A stretch of 64,000 nucleotides of DNA. Origin: Marinobacter aromaticivorans (lineage in GTDB: Bacteria; Pseudomonadota; Gammaproteobacteria; Pseudomonadales; Oleiphilaceae). The notes beneath the pieces are model-generated. The model was not told where the DNA came from and ran no database searches. It saw only the letters and a list, made by a program, of their open reading frames with translations. The DNA is taken from contig NZ_NIHD01000010.1 of assembly GCF_002806975.1 (NCBI RefSeq), positions 81,651 through 145,650 of the forward strand, in the 5' to 3' direction. Shown here piece after piece: positions 1 through 7,829 of the stretch. A program made the translations under genes and the position numbers. How positions within the stretch are numbered: position 1 is the stretch's first letter; each line of letters starts with the position of its first letter.

Positions 1-537
1 GACAACGGCCCGGACGGCAAGGCACCGGCCAATTTTGTGGTGGTCGCCGGGGACTCCGCAGGCGGCAGTCACACCCTGGGGCTGATTGCCTGGGTACGAG
101 ACCAGGGGCTGCAACCACCGAATGCCGCTATTGCCCTGTCGCCTTCTACCGAACTCATGCTCACGTCCCTAGGCAAGCGACCCAACCTGAAAAACGATGT
201 CATGCTGGGCCCAACCGTTGAGAAACTGGCACGGATTCCCCTGCCTCTTTTATGGTGGGGAACGGTTTTGGGCTTTCGGACATTGCCCTCCAACCCAATG
301 GCATCGCCTCTGCGGGGCGACCTCCACAACCTCCCGCCAACACTGGTTCACGTGAGCGAATCGGAGCTACTGCTGGAAAACGCTCAACGGTATGTTGCAA
401 AAGCACAAGCGGCTGGCTCGCCGGTGGAAATACAAACCTGGCCCGATATGGTTCATGTGTGGCATCTGTTCACACCCCTGTTACCGGAGGCAGAAGCAGC
501 GTTTGAGCATATCGGGGAGTTTCTTGCGCGAGTGTAA
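1..537 (+). CDS. alpha/beta hydrolase (HSL/esterase type), 5' end outside window
   Basis: The frame is open from the first base, so the start codon lies upstream of the window; about 178 residues remain. It reads as the C-terminal half of a hormone-sensitive-lipase-type carboxylesterase. The motif GDSAGG at about residue 18 of the visible part is the nucleophile elbow with the catalytic serine, and a late His in the MVHVW context fits the catalytic histidine. The likely role is hydrolysis of a small ester or acylglycerol in the cytoplasm; the substrate cannot be read from sequence. It stands alone, followed by about 170 bp before the sulfate transporter operon on the same strand. The family call is fairly secure, the specific activity is not. 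Confidence 0.8.
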   Translation, partial: DNGPDGKAPANFVVVAGDSAGGSHTLGLIAWVRDQGLQPPNAAIALSPSTELMLTSLGKRPNLKNDVMLGPTVEKLARIPLPLLWWGTVLGFRTLPSNPMASPLRGDLHNLPPTLVHVSESELLLENAQRYVAKAQAAGSPVEIQTWPDMVHVWHLFTPLLPEAEAAFEHIGEFLARV

Positions 538-707
538 ACAGATGCCCGGGAACACGTAAACGTTCAATCTGCACCTGGCACGCCGTACATCTTTCAAGCT
601 CACCCTTATTCCAAAAAACACATACCAAATCATTTTATATTCTTTCAGGGTTTAAGCTGACTTTGGTAAGTTACACCCCATCACTTCATTTGGTTCAGGG
701 GATTGTC

Positions 708-1721
708 ATGCCAAGTAAACTCAAAGGCCTGGTTACCGGTCTTGCGCTGGGCGCTTCACTTTTTGCACAACCGGCGGTGTCCGCCGACCGTGAGCTGCTT
801 AACACCTCCTATGACATTGCCCGGGAACTGTTTGCGGCTTACAACGTACATTTCAGCGAGTACTGGGAAGAGCAAACCGGTGAAACGCTTGACATCAGCC
901 AGTCTCACGCCGGTTCCTCAAAGCAGGCACAGGCCATTATCCAGGGTCTGAAAGCGGACGTAGCAACCTTCAATCAGGTTACGGACATTGATATCCTGCA
1001 CACCCGGGGTGGCCTGATTCCCGAGAACTGGGCCGAGCGCCTGCCTAATAACAGCTCACCCTACTACTCCACCATGGCGTTTCTGGTTCGCAAGGGTAAC
1101 CCGAAAAATATCCGGAACTGGGACGATCTGATTAAAGACGATGTCGCCCTGGTTATGCCCAACCCGAAAACCTCCGGCAACGGCCGCTATAGCTACCTGG
1201 CCGCTCTGGGCTACGCCCAAGACCGTTTTGGCGATGATCAGGAGAAAATAGACAGCTTCCTGCAGGATTTCCTTTCCCATGTGAAAGTGTTTGACAGCGG
1301 CGGGCGCGGTGCAACCACCACGTTTATTGAGCGTGAAATTGGCGATGTTCTGTTGACCTTCGAATCAGAAGTACTGAACCTGGCCGACCGTTACGACAAT
1401 GGCGAATACGAAGTGGTAACCCCCAAGGTAAGCTTTCTGGCGGAATTCCCGGTTACCTGGATTGATGAGTACGTGAAGCAGAACAAAACCGAAGACCTTG
1501 CAAAGGCGTACCTTGAGCACCTGTACACCGAAGACGCCCAGCGCCTGCTGGCGGGCTTCAACTACCGGGTTCACAATGAGACGGTGAAGCAGGAAACTGC
1601 CGACCGCTTTCCAGAGGTGAAACTGTTGCCGATTGATGTTATTGCCGGCAGCTGGGAAAACGCCACCAAAGAGCACTTTGCCAGTGGCGGTAAACTCGAC
1701 CAACTGCAACGTCGGCGGTAA
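708..1721 (+). CDS. sbp: periplasmic sulfate-binding protein
   Basis: Substrate-binding protein of the sulfate/thiosulfate ABC importer, about 337 residues. The first 26 or so residues form a signal peptide ending in a hydrophobic run and an Ala-X-Ala-like cleavage region (AVSA), so the mature protein is periplasmic. The body has the family features, including an SGNGRYSYLAA segment. I chose ATG 708 over the upstream in-frame ATG because AGGGG lies just before it and the signal peptide then starts correctly. It is first of four tightly packed genes, 3 bp before cysT. Such operons are usually controlled by CysB in response to sulfur starvation; I cannot identify a CysB site with confidence. 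Confidence 0.93.
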   Translation: MPSKLKGLVTGLALGASLFAQPAVSADRELLNTSYDIARELFAAYNVHFSEYWEEQTGETLDISQSHAGSSKQAQAIIQGLKADVATFNQVTDIDILHTRGGLIPENWAERLPNNSSPYYSTMAFLVRKGNPKNIRNWDDLIKDDVALVMPNPKTSGNGRYSYLAALGYAQDRFGDDQEKIDSFLQDFLSHVKVFDSGGRGATTTFIEREIGDVLLTFESEVLNLADRYDNGEYEVVTPKVSFLAEFPVTWIDEYVKQNKTEDLAKAYLEHLYTEDAQRLLAGFNYRVHNETVKQETADRFPEVKLLPIDVIAGSWENATKEHFASGGKLDQLQRRR

Positions 1722-1724
1722 TTC

Positions 1725-2606
1725 ATGTCCACGGCTAACCAGGCTGGCGCTGTAATTCCGCAGCGCTTGCCACGGATCGGAAACCGCAGCAAGCGGGTAT
1801 TGCCGGGGTTTGGTCTGAGCCTCGGTATTTCGCTTCTGTTTATCAGCCTGATTTTGATGCTGCCACTGACCGGTCTGGTGATGGAAGTCTCTGCCATGAG
1901 CTTCGACCAGTTCTGGTTTGTGATCACCGATCCGCGGGTAGTCGCCTCCTACAAAGTCACTGCCCTTTCAGCATTGGCTGCTTCATTGTTTAACGGCCTC
2001 TTCGGGTTGCTTCTGGCCTGGGTGCTGGTGCGTTACGAGTTTCCCGGGAAACGGCTGATCGATGCGGTGGTTGACCTGCCGTTTGCTTTGCCAACAGCCG
2101 TAGCCGGTATCGTCCTCGCGACTCTTTTTGCAGAAAACGGCTGGTACGGACAATGGCTGAGCAAGCTGGGTATTGAAATCGCCTTCACCCCTGTAGGCAT
2201 TGCAGTGGCCATGGCGTTCACCAGCCTGCCTTTTGTGGTGCGCACAGTTCAGCCGGTACTGGAAGAGCTGGCCCCTGAAGACGAGGAGGCCGCCGTCAGC
2301 CTGGGCGCCAGCGATGGCCTGGTATTTCGCCGGGTGATCTTTCCGGCTCTGTGGCCGGCGCTGTTAACCGGTGTGGCCCTGTCTTTTACCCGCAGCCTCG
2401 GGGAGTTCGGTGCCGTTATCTTTATTGCCGGCAATATGCCCTACGTGAGCGAAGTAACCAGCCTGATGATTTTTGTGCGCCTGCAGGAATACGACTACGC
2501 TGCCGCCAGTGCCATTGCCTCGGTGGTTTTGCTGGTATCCCTGGTAATGCTGTTCGCCATTACCCTGTGGCAGGCCCGGTACCTTAAACGAATAGAGGGG
2601 CGTTAA
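1725..2606 (+). CDS. cysT: sulfate/thiosulfate ABC transporter permease CysT (CysU)
   Basis: Inner-membrane permease of the sulfate importer, 293 residues with about six hydrophobic segments after a short basic N-terminus. The cytoplasmic EAA loop that docks on the ATPase is visible around residues 195-210 (AVSLGASDGLVFRRVIFP). It pairs with CysW in a heterodimeric channel powered by CysA and fed by Sbp. The start lies 3 bp after sbp and the end 4 bp before cysW, so the operon is probably translationally coupled. Length and motifs are normal for the family. Confidence 0.93.
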   Translation: MSTANQAGAVIPQRLPRIGNRSKRVLPGFGLSLGISLLFISLILMLPLTGLVMEVSAMSFDQFWFVITDPRVVASYKVTALSALAASLFNGLFGLLLAWVLVRYEFPGKRLIDAVVDLPFALPTAVAGIVLATLFAENGWYGQWLSKLGIEIAFTPVGIAVAMAFTSLPFVVRTVQPVLEELAPEDEEAAVSLGASDGLVFRRVIFPALWPALLTGVALSFTRSLGEFGAVIFIAGNMPYVSEVTSLMIFVRLQEYDYAAASAIASVVLLVSLVMLFAITLWQARYLKRIEGR

Positions 2607-2610
2607 CGCC

Positions 2611-3480
2611 ATGCACAGCTCCCACTCTTCCCGACACCGCCGCGTTGGCGATAGCCCGGCCATCAAGTGGCTGCTGATCGGCACTGCCCTCGCCGTGGCT
2701 ATCGGTTTGCTGATAGTGCCTCTGCTGGTGATATTTTTTGAAGCATTGGGAGCCGGCTGGGGCACCCTGGCAGACAACCTGCTGGACCAGTACACGCTGC
2801 ATGCCATTGGTTTAACACTGTTTGTGGCCGCCCTTACCGTGCCGCTCAACCTGGTTTTTGGTACCGCCCTGGCCTGGCTGGTAACACGTTTCCGGTTTCC
2901 CGGGCGCAAGTTGCTGATCACGCTGATTGATATTCCCTTTGCGGTATCTCCGGTTGTGGCCGGCTTGCTGTACCTGCTGCTCTACGGCCGCAACGGCTGG
3001 GTAGGCGGCTGGCTTGTAGATTACGACGTGCAGCTGATGTTTTCCTGGCCCGGCATTGTAATGGTTACGGTGTTTGTGACCTGCCCATTTGTTGCCCGAG
3101 AGCTGATACCGCTCATGCAACAGCAAGGCAGTGAGGAAGAAGAAGCCGGTGTGGTGCTGGGCGCCTCCGGCTGGAGAATATTCCGCACCATTACACTGCC
3201 TAACATCAAATGGGCGCTGATTTACGGTGTGGTACTCACCAATGCCCGGGCGGTAGGCGAGTTCGGAGCCGTATCGGTGGTATCCGGGAATATCCGCGGG
3301 CAAACCAACACACTTCCCCTGCACGTGGAGCTGTTGTACCAGGATTATAATATTGTTGGCGCGTTTGCCAGCGCATCACTACTGGCTGGCATTGCCGTAT
3401 TTACGCTGGCGGTTAAAGGTTTCGTGGAATGGCGGCAGACGCACACTCTGAACCGCCTGCAAACAGAGGAGACAGCGTAA
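2611..3480 (+). CDS. cysW: sulfate/thiosulfate ABC transporter permease CysW
   Basis: Second permease of the sulfate importer, 289 residues, with the same six-helix plan as CysT and its own EAA loop ([20 protein letters not shown], about residues 183-202). The sequence [19 protein letters not shown] near the C-terminus is the typical CysW signature and separates it from CysT. Its stop codon shares one base with the cysA start (TAATG). Family assignment and length are unremarkable. Confidence 0.93.
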   Translation: MHSSHSSRHRRVGDSPAIKWLLIGTALAVAIGLLIVPLLVIFFEALGAGWGTLADNLLDQYTLHAIGLTLFVAALTVPLNLVFGTALAWLVTRFRFPGRKLLITLIDIPFAVSPVVAGLLYLLLYGRNGWVGGWLVDYDVQLMFSWPGIVMVTVFVTCPFVARELIPLMQQQGSEEEEAGVVLGASGWRIFRTITLPNIKWALIYGVVLTNARAVGEFGAVSVVSGNIRGQTNTLPLHVELLYQDYNIVGAFASASLLAGIAVFTLAVKGFVEWRQTHTLNRLQTEETA

Positions 3481-4616
3481 TGACTATCACAGTTGATGGC
3501 ATCAACAAGCGTTTTGGCAAATTCCAGGCGCTGAACAACGTCTCTCTGGACATTCCTGAAGGTAAACTGACGGCCTTACTGGGGCCCTCCGGCTCCGGCA
3601 AAACAACACTGCTGAGGATTATTGCAGGCCTGGAATCCGCCGATAGCGGGCGAATCGCCTTCTCCGGTCAGGACGTGACCAAGCTGCATGTGCGGGATCG
3701 CAACATAGGTTTCGTGTTCCAGCACTACGCCCTGTTCCGCCACATGACGGTAGCCCAGAACATTGCCTTTGGCCTGGAGTCACTGCCCCGCAAACAGCGC
3801 CCCGCAAAAGCGGAAATCCAAAAGCGCGTGCGCGAGCTGCTGGAAATGATCCAGCTACCCCACCTGGCACAGCGCTTTCCGGCACAACTGTCTGGCGGCC
3901 AGAAACAGCGTGTGGCGCTGGCCCGATCCATTGCAACGCGGCCAAAAATCCTGCTTCTGGATGAACCTTTCGGTGCGCTGGATGCCAAGGTTCGCAAAGA
4001 CCTTCGGCGCTGGTTGCGGAATCTGCATGATGAATTCCATTTCACCAGCATTTTTGTAACCCACGATCAGGAAGAGGCTCTGGAGCTGTCCGATCAGGTG
4101 GTAGTCATGAGCCAGGGCAATGTGGAGCAGGTTAACGAACCCACCGAACTTTACGCTCGCCCTGATAGCCGTTTCGTGTTCGATTTCCTCGGGCAGGTGA
4201 ATGTTCTGTCTGGCGAGGTTAAACACGGCAGCTTAAGCCAGGGCAACGCCTGGGTAACCGTTCCGGGCATTCGGCATCAGGGCAACGCCCAGCTTTACCT
4301 GCGCCCCCACGAGGTGCGCCTGGCCACAACACCTGCCGCCCATGCCAACTTGCCGCTACGTATTGAAGCCGTCAGCCTGATTGGTTCGGAAGTGCGGGTT
4401 GAGTTGCGCCCGGAAGGCTGGACCAGCGAAAGTTCGGACAACATCTGGGAAGTCGGCATCAGCCATGCGGAGTTTAATCAGCAGCGCCCGACTCGTGGCG
4501 ATCTGCGTTACGCAGTGCCAGAAGTCGGGCATCTGTTTACTGGCAAGGATACGCAGCCTACTACGGTCAGTTGGGCCGAAGCAGAATCACCACCTCGGGT
4601 TCGCTTGATTAAGTGA
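3480..4616 (+). CDS. cysA: sulfate/thiosulfate ABC transporter ATP-binding protein
   Basis: ATPase of the sulfate importer, 378 residues. Walker [10 protein letters not shown] is at residues 35-43, the signature LSGGQKQR near 137 and Walker [13 protein letters not shown] near 157; a C-terminal regulatory (TOBE-like) region follows after about residue 240. I chose the ATG at 3480 that overlaps the cysW stop: it has an AGAGGAG ribosome site and gives the canonical N-terminus [13 protein letters not shown]; a longer in-frame start inside cysW is unlikely. This gene completes the sbp-cysTWA operon. Confidence 0.94.
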   Translation: MTITVDGINKRFGKFQALNNVSLDIPEGKLTALLGPSGSGKTTLLRIIAGLESADSGRIAFSGQDVTKLHVRDRNIGFVFQHYALFRHMTVAQNIAFGLESLPRKQRPAKAEIQKRVRELLEMIQLPHLAQRFPAQLSGGQKQRVALARSIATRPKILLLDEPFGALDAKVRKDLRRWLRNLHDEFHFTSIFVTHDQEEALELSDQVVVMSQGNVEQVNEPTELYARPDSRFVFDFLGQVNVLSGEVKHGSLSQGNAWVTVPGIRHQGNAQLYLRPHEVRLATTPAAHANLPLRIEAVSLIGSEVRVELRPEGWTSESSDNIWEVGISHAEFNQQRPTRGDLRYAVPEVGHLFTGKDTQPTTVSWAEAESPPRVRLIK

Positions 4617-4687
4617 AGGTCACTGCCTCAGGCTCAACCACCGCCAATCTGTTACCATGCTCCAAACTCCCCAAATGAGAGGTGACC

Positions 4688-6121
4688 ATGATGGATGCAA
4701 CCAAGTTTTACATTAATGGTAAATGGGTAACGCCTGAGAGCAATCAGCAACTGGACGTTATAAACCCCTCAGACGAGAAAGGTTTCGCCACAATCACTCT
4801 GGGTTCGCAGGCTGATACGGACAACGCTGTCAGTGCCGCGAAAAAAGCGTTTCCGGCGTGGTCGGCCACCACCAAGGAGCAGCGAGTTGAGCTGCTGGAA
4901 CGTTTGTTCGAAACCTACAAGGCGCGCGCGGAGGAGATGGCGCAAACCATCAGCCAGGAAATGGGCGCACCCATTGATCTTGCCCGCAGCGCACAGGTTG
5001 GCGCTGGTGCCGCACACCTGAAAAATACCATCCGGGCGCTGAAGTCGTTCAACTTCGAACACGCCCTTGGCGACCATGCGCCCGACAACTTCATTCTGCA
5101 TGAGGCTGTTGGTGTCTGTGCGCTGATTACACCCTGGAACTGGCCGATGAACCAGGTGATGCTCAAGGTGGCTCCGGCACTTGCCGCGGGCTGCACGGTC
5201 GTTCTCAAGCCCTCCGAGATTTCACCCCTGTCGGCCATGCTTCTGGCCGAGATGATTGATAGTACCGGTTTTCCGGAAGGCGTTTTCAATCTTGTTAACG
5301 GCGATGGTGCCGGTGTAGGTTCGCAGCTTTCCCGACACCCGGATATTGATCTGGTCAGCTTTACCGGCTCAACCCGGGCCGGCAAGGCCATCACCATTGC
5401 CGCCGCTGATACCGTAAAGCGAGTCGGCCTGGAACTGGGCGGCAAAGGTGCCAATATTATCTTTGCTGACGCCGATGAAAAAGCAGTAGCCCGGGGTGTG
5501 CGCCACTGTTTCGCCAACTCGGGTCAGTCCTGTAACGCGCCTACGCGCATGCTGGTCGAAAAGTCTGTTTACAGACAGGCTGTTGAAACCGCAGCGATGA
5601 TTGCCGGTAAAACCGACGTCGGCCTGGCAGGCAACGAAGGTCGGCATATCGGGCCGGTGGTCTCGGAGCAGCAGTTCCAGAAGGTTCAGGGTCTGATCAG
5701 AAAAGGGATCGAAGAAGGCGCGACACTGGTGGCGGGCGGCGAAGGCCGGCCAGAAGGTTTTGATACGGGTTATTTCGTCAAGCCAACCGTGTTCTCGGAT
5801 GTCAAACCCGGCATGACCATCTGGAGCGAGGAGATATTCGGTCCGGTTCTGGCCATCACACCTTTTGAAACCGAAGAAGAAGCGGTAGAACTGGCCAACG
5901 ACACACTCTACGGTCTCACCAATTACATCCAGACTGCCGATAAAGAGCGAGCGCGCAGGGTCGCCAGGCAGGTCAGATCAGGCATGGTGGAAATCAATGG
6001 CAAATCCGGCTCGGCCGGCTTCCCGTTCGGGGGCATGAAGCAGTCCGGAAATGGCAGCCGTGAAGGCGGTGTCTGGGGGCTGGAAGAATTCCTTGAGGTT
6101 AAATCCGTCACCGACTGGTAA
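4688..6121 (+). CDS. NAD(P)-dependent aldehyde dehydrogenase
   Basis: Aldehyde dehydrogenase superfamily enzyme, 477 residues, oxidising an aldehyde to the carboxylic acid with NAD(P)+. The catalytic glutamate sits in LELGGKGAN (about residue 248) and the nucleophilic cysteine in NSGQSCNAPTRM (about 282); the cofactor-binding TPWNWP and GSTRAGK motifs are also present. I prefer ATG 4688, 5 bp after AGAGG, to the GTG at 4682. It stands alone behind the sulfate operon and convergent to a Crp/Fnr regulator. The substrate is unknown; similar enzymes in hydrocarbon-using marine bacteria act on medium-chain or betaine-type aldehydes, which is only a guess here. Confidence 0.9.
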   Translation: MMDATKFYINGKWVTPESNQQLDVINPSDEKGFATITLGSQADTDNAVSAAKKAFPAWSATTKEQRVELLERLFETYKARAEEMAQTISQEMGAPIDLARSAQVGAGAAHLKNTIRALKSFNFEHALGDHAPDNFILHEAVGVCALITPWNWPMNQVMLKVAPALAAGCTVVLKPSEISPLSAMLLAEMIDSTGFPEGVFNLVNGDGAGVGSQLSRHPDIDLVSFTGSTRAGKAITIAAADTVKRVGLELGGKGANIIFADADEKAVARGVRHCFANSGQSCNAPTRMLVEKSVYRQAVETAAMIAGKTDVGLAGNEGRHIGPVVSEQQFQKVQGLIRKGIEEGATLVAGGEGRPEGFDTGYFVKPTVFSDVKPGMTIWSEEIFGPVLAITPFETEEEAVELANDTLYGLTNYIQTADKERARRVARQVRSGMVEINGKSGSAGFPFGGMKQSGNGSREGGVWGLEEFLEVKSVTDW

Positions 6122-6151
6122 CAACTGCAGCGCCGTTGTGTAAAAGCTGGC

Positions 6152-6192
6152 CAAACGCCCCGGAGTTTCTCTTTGGAATTCCGGGGCGTTTG
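6152..6192. terminator. bidirectional terminator between aldehyde dehydrogenase and Crp/Fnr genes
   Basis: A perfect 13-bp inverted repeat (CAAACGCCCCGGA / TCCGGGGCGTTTG, arms 6152-6164 and 6180-6192) lies between two convergent genes. The GC-rich stem fits a shared intrinsic terminator, although the U-tracts are short. Confidence 0.75.
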
Positions 6193-6194
6193 CC

Positions 6195-6806
6195 TTACAC
6201 GCCCTTTATTACATCAATCCTGCCACGTGCCAGCCGTACCCTGCCCTTGCGCTCAAGCTCTTTCAGCAAGCGGCTGACAACTTCCCGGGCGGTCCCAAGC
6301 TCAACTGCCAGCTCCTGGTGGGTTATGTGTATGGGGCTGCGGCGCACCTGGAGCCATTCTTCAAGGCGCTCATCCATGCGGCGAAAGGCCACCTCTTCAA
6401 CCAGCAGCATCAGGTCGTCGAGCCGACGCCCATACGACTCCATGATCCCCAGGCGAAAGGCCGCCGACTGGTCCATCAGCCGGTCAAACAGCCCCCGGGA
6501 CACCATGGCAGCTTCGGACTCCTCTTCCACAAAGGCCTCGGCGCGGTAGCCATAGCCCGTCATCAGGCAACCAATAGACAGGGTGCAAATATCATCGGCA
6601 CCCATGCGGTACAGTACGATGCTGTTGCCGGAGGCGCCCGTCATCTGGACTTTTACCGCACCACTGAGCATCAACGGCAAGCCCCTGCAGTGCTCGCCCG
6701 CGCGAAACAGGATTTTCCCCGGAGGAAAGCGCATAACCTGAATACTTTCCACAGCTTCCTTTTGAAGCTGCGGGGGCAAGGTTTGCAGAATACTGTGGTG
6801 CAACAT
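6195..6806 (-). CDS. Crp/Fnr family transcriptional regulator
   Basis: About 203 residues: an N-terminal cyclic-nucleotide-binding-type beta roll (PPGKILFRAGE, then GAVKVQMTG) followed by a C-terminal winged helix-turn-helix (THQELAVELGTAREVVSRLLKELE, about residues 165-188). The N-terminal cysteine cluster that holds the iron-sulfur cluster of true Fnr is absent; cysteines occur only at EHCRG and DDICTLSIGC, so oxygen sensing by a 4Fe-4S cluster is not supported. ATG 6806 has an AAGGAAG ribosome site and gives the usual domain start. The gene is divergent from a small DUF2892 membrane protein, a plausible target; this is inference from position. Confidence 0.85.
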   Translation of the reverse strand: MLHHSILQTLPPQLQKEAVESIQVMRFPPGKILFRAGEHCRGLPLMLSGAVKVQMTGASGNSIVLYRMGADDICTLSIGCLMTGYGYRAEAFVEEESEAAMVSRGLFDRLMDQSAAFRLGIMESYGRRLDDLMLLVEEVAFRRMDERLEEWLQVRRSPIHITHQELAVELGTAREVVSRLLKELERKGRVRLARGRIDVIKGV

Positions 6807-6919
6807 GAATCTTCCTTGGGCGTTAAAATACAATACCAATGTGACTTTATCACTGAACTGGTTTGCGGTGAGCGCTAAAGTAGGAACCCTGGCCTCATAC
6901 CAACACAGGAGAATGGATT

Positions 6920-7108
6920 ATGAGCGTTAATATGGGTTCTGCAGACCGGATCATTCGTGCCATTGTTGGCATTGTACTTCTGGCATTGGTGTTTGTCGGC
7001 CCACAAACACCCTGGGGCTGGATCGGTATTGTGCCACTGGCAACGGCGCTGATGGGTAACTGCCCTGCGTATTCACTGCTGGGGATAAAAACCTGCAAAA
7101 AGCAGTAA
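6920..7108 (+). CDS. DUF2892 small inner-membrane protein
   Basis: A 62-residue protein with two hydrophobic segments (about 11-28 and 33-50), a short N-terminal SADRIIRAIVGI stretch and CPAYSLLGIKTC near the end. This is the DUF2892 (YgaP transmembrane-type) family, often linked to sulfide or rhodanese proteins, though no rhodanese domain is fused here. AGGAGA precedes the ATG at good spacing. The divergent Crp/Fnr-type regulator 113 bp away is a candidate regulator. Molecular function is not established. Confidence 0.8.
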   Translation: MSVNMGSADRIIRAIVGIVLLALVFVGPQTPWGWIGIVPLATALMGNCPAYSLLGIKTCKKQ

Positions 7109-7122
7109 GCTGATCCAGGTAC

Positions 7123-7162
7123 AAAAAAAGCCGAAGTGACGGGGAATCGCTTCGGCTTTTTC
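7123..7162. terminator. bidirectional intrinsic terminator
   Basis: An AAAAAGCCGAAG / CTTCGGCTTTTT stem (arms 7125-7136 and 7150-7161) with A-runs and T-runs on the two sides lies between the DUF2892 gene and the convergent MerR-like gene. It can terminate both. Confidence 0.85.
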
Positions 7163-7177
7163 GTTTGGAGGGTCTGT

Positions 7178-7543
7178 TTACTTTGCCGGGGCGTTAAGAA
7201 CGTCCAGAACCTCTTCCAGTTCGATGATCATCTGCCGGATAAGCTGCTTGTACTGGGTGGTGTCGTCCTTCACCTCATGACTGCTGAGCTTCTGCTTGGC
7301 GCCACCAATCGTATAGCCCTGCTCGTACAGCAGGCTGCGTATCTGGCGAATGGTAATTACATCGGCACGCTGGTAATAACGGCGGTTACCGCGACGTTTT
7401 ACCGGTGACAATTGCGGAAACTCTTGTTCCCAATAGCGCAGCACATGAGCCTTCACTGCACACAGATCGGCAACTTCACCTATTGTGAAGTAACGCTTCC
7501 CGGGAATCGCGGGGAGTTCGTTGTTATGACTGGGTTCCAACAT
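7178..7543 (-). CDS. MerR-family regulator at the end of the pheST-ihfA operon
   Basis: A 121-residue protein with an N-terminal MerR helix-turn-helix ([22 protein letters not shown], from about residue 18) and the RRGNRRYY wing, then a short C-terminal helical region ending in a leucine-rich dimerisation helix. It lacks the metal-binding cysteines of metal-sensing MerR proteins. A regulator of this type downstream of ihfA is common in pseudomonads and relatives. The start overlaps the 3' end of ihfA by 20 bp, indicating co-transcription. Targets are unknown. Confidence 0.85.
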   Translation of the reverse strand: MLEPSHNNELPAIPGKRYFTIGEVADLCAVKAHVLRYWEQEFPQLSPVKRRGNRRYYQRADVITIRQIRSLLYEQGYTIGGAKQKLSSHEVKDDTTQYKQLIRQMIIELEEVLDVLNAPAK

Positions 7544-7826
7544 ACGCTTCTACTTTCTGTTTCAGTTTCTGTCCCGGGCGAAACGTAACAACACGTCGTG
7601 CGCTTATCGGAATCTCTTCACCGGTCTTCGGGTTTCGTCCCGGACGCTGCTTTTTATCCCGCAGGTCGAAGTTACCGAAACCCGACAGCTTCACCTGTTC
7701 GTTGTGGCTGAGTGCGCCTCTGATCTCATCGAAGAAAGCTTCTACCATTTCCTTGGCTTCGCGTTTGTTCAGGCCCAATTCCTCATACAAGCGCTCTGCC
7801 ATTTCCGCTTTCGTCAAAGCCGCCAT
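7524..7826 (-). CDS. ihfA: integration host factor alpha subunit
   Basis: A 100-residue HU/IHF-type DNA-bending protein. The beta-arm sequence [23 protein letters not shown], with the intercalating proline in RPGRNP, marks the alpha subunit. It acts with IHF-beta to bend DNA at specific sites in transcription, replication and site-specific recombination. It follows pheT by 3 bp, as in most gammaproteobacteria. Confidence 0.97.
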   Translation of the reverse strand: MAALTKAEMAERLYEELGLNKREAKEMVEAFFDEIRGALSHNEQVKLSGFGNFDLRDKKQRPGRNPKTGEEIPISARRVVTFRPGQKLKQKVEAYVGTQS

Positions 7827-7829
7827 GTC

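Noticed and set aside
6807..6919. FNR box (TTGAT-N4-ATCAA) between the Crp/Fnr gene and the DUF2892 gene
   Set aside because: No acceptable match; only loosely similar AT-rich sequence.
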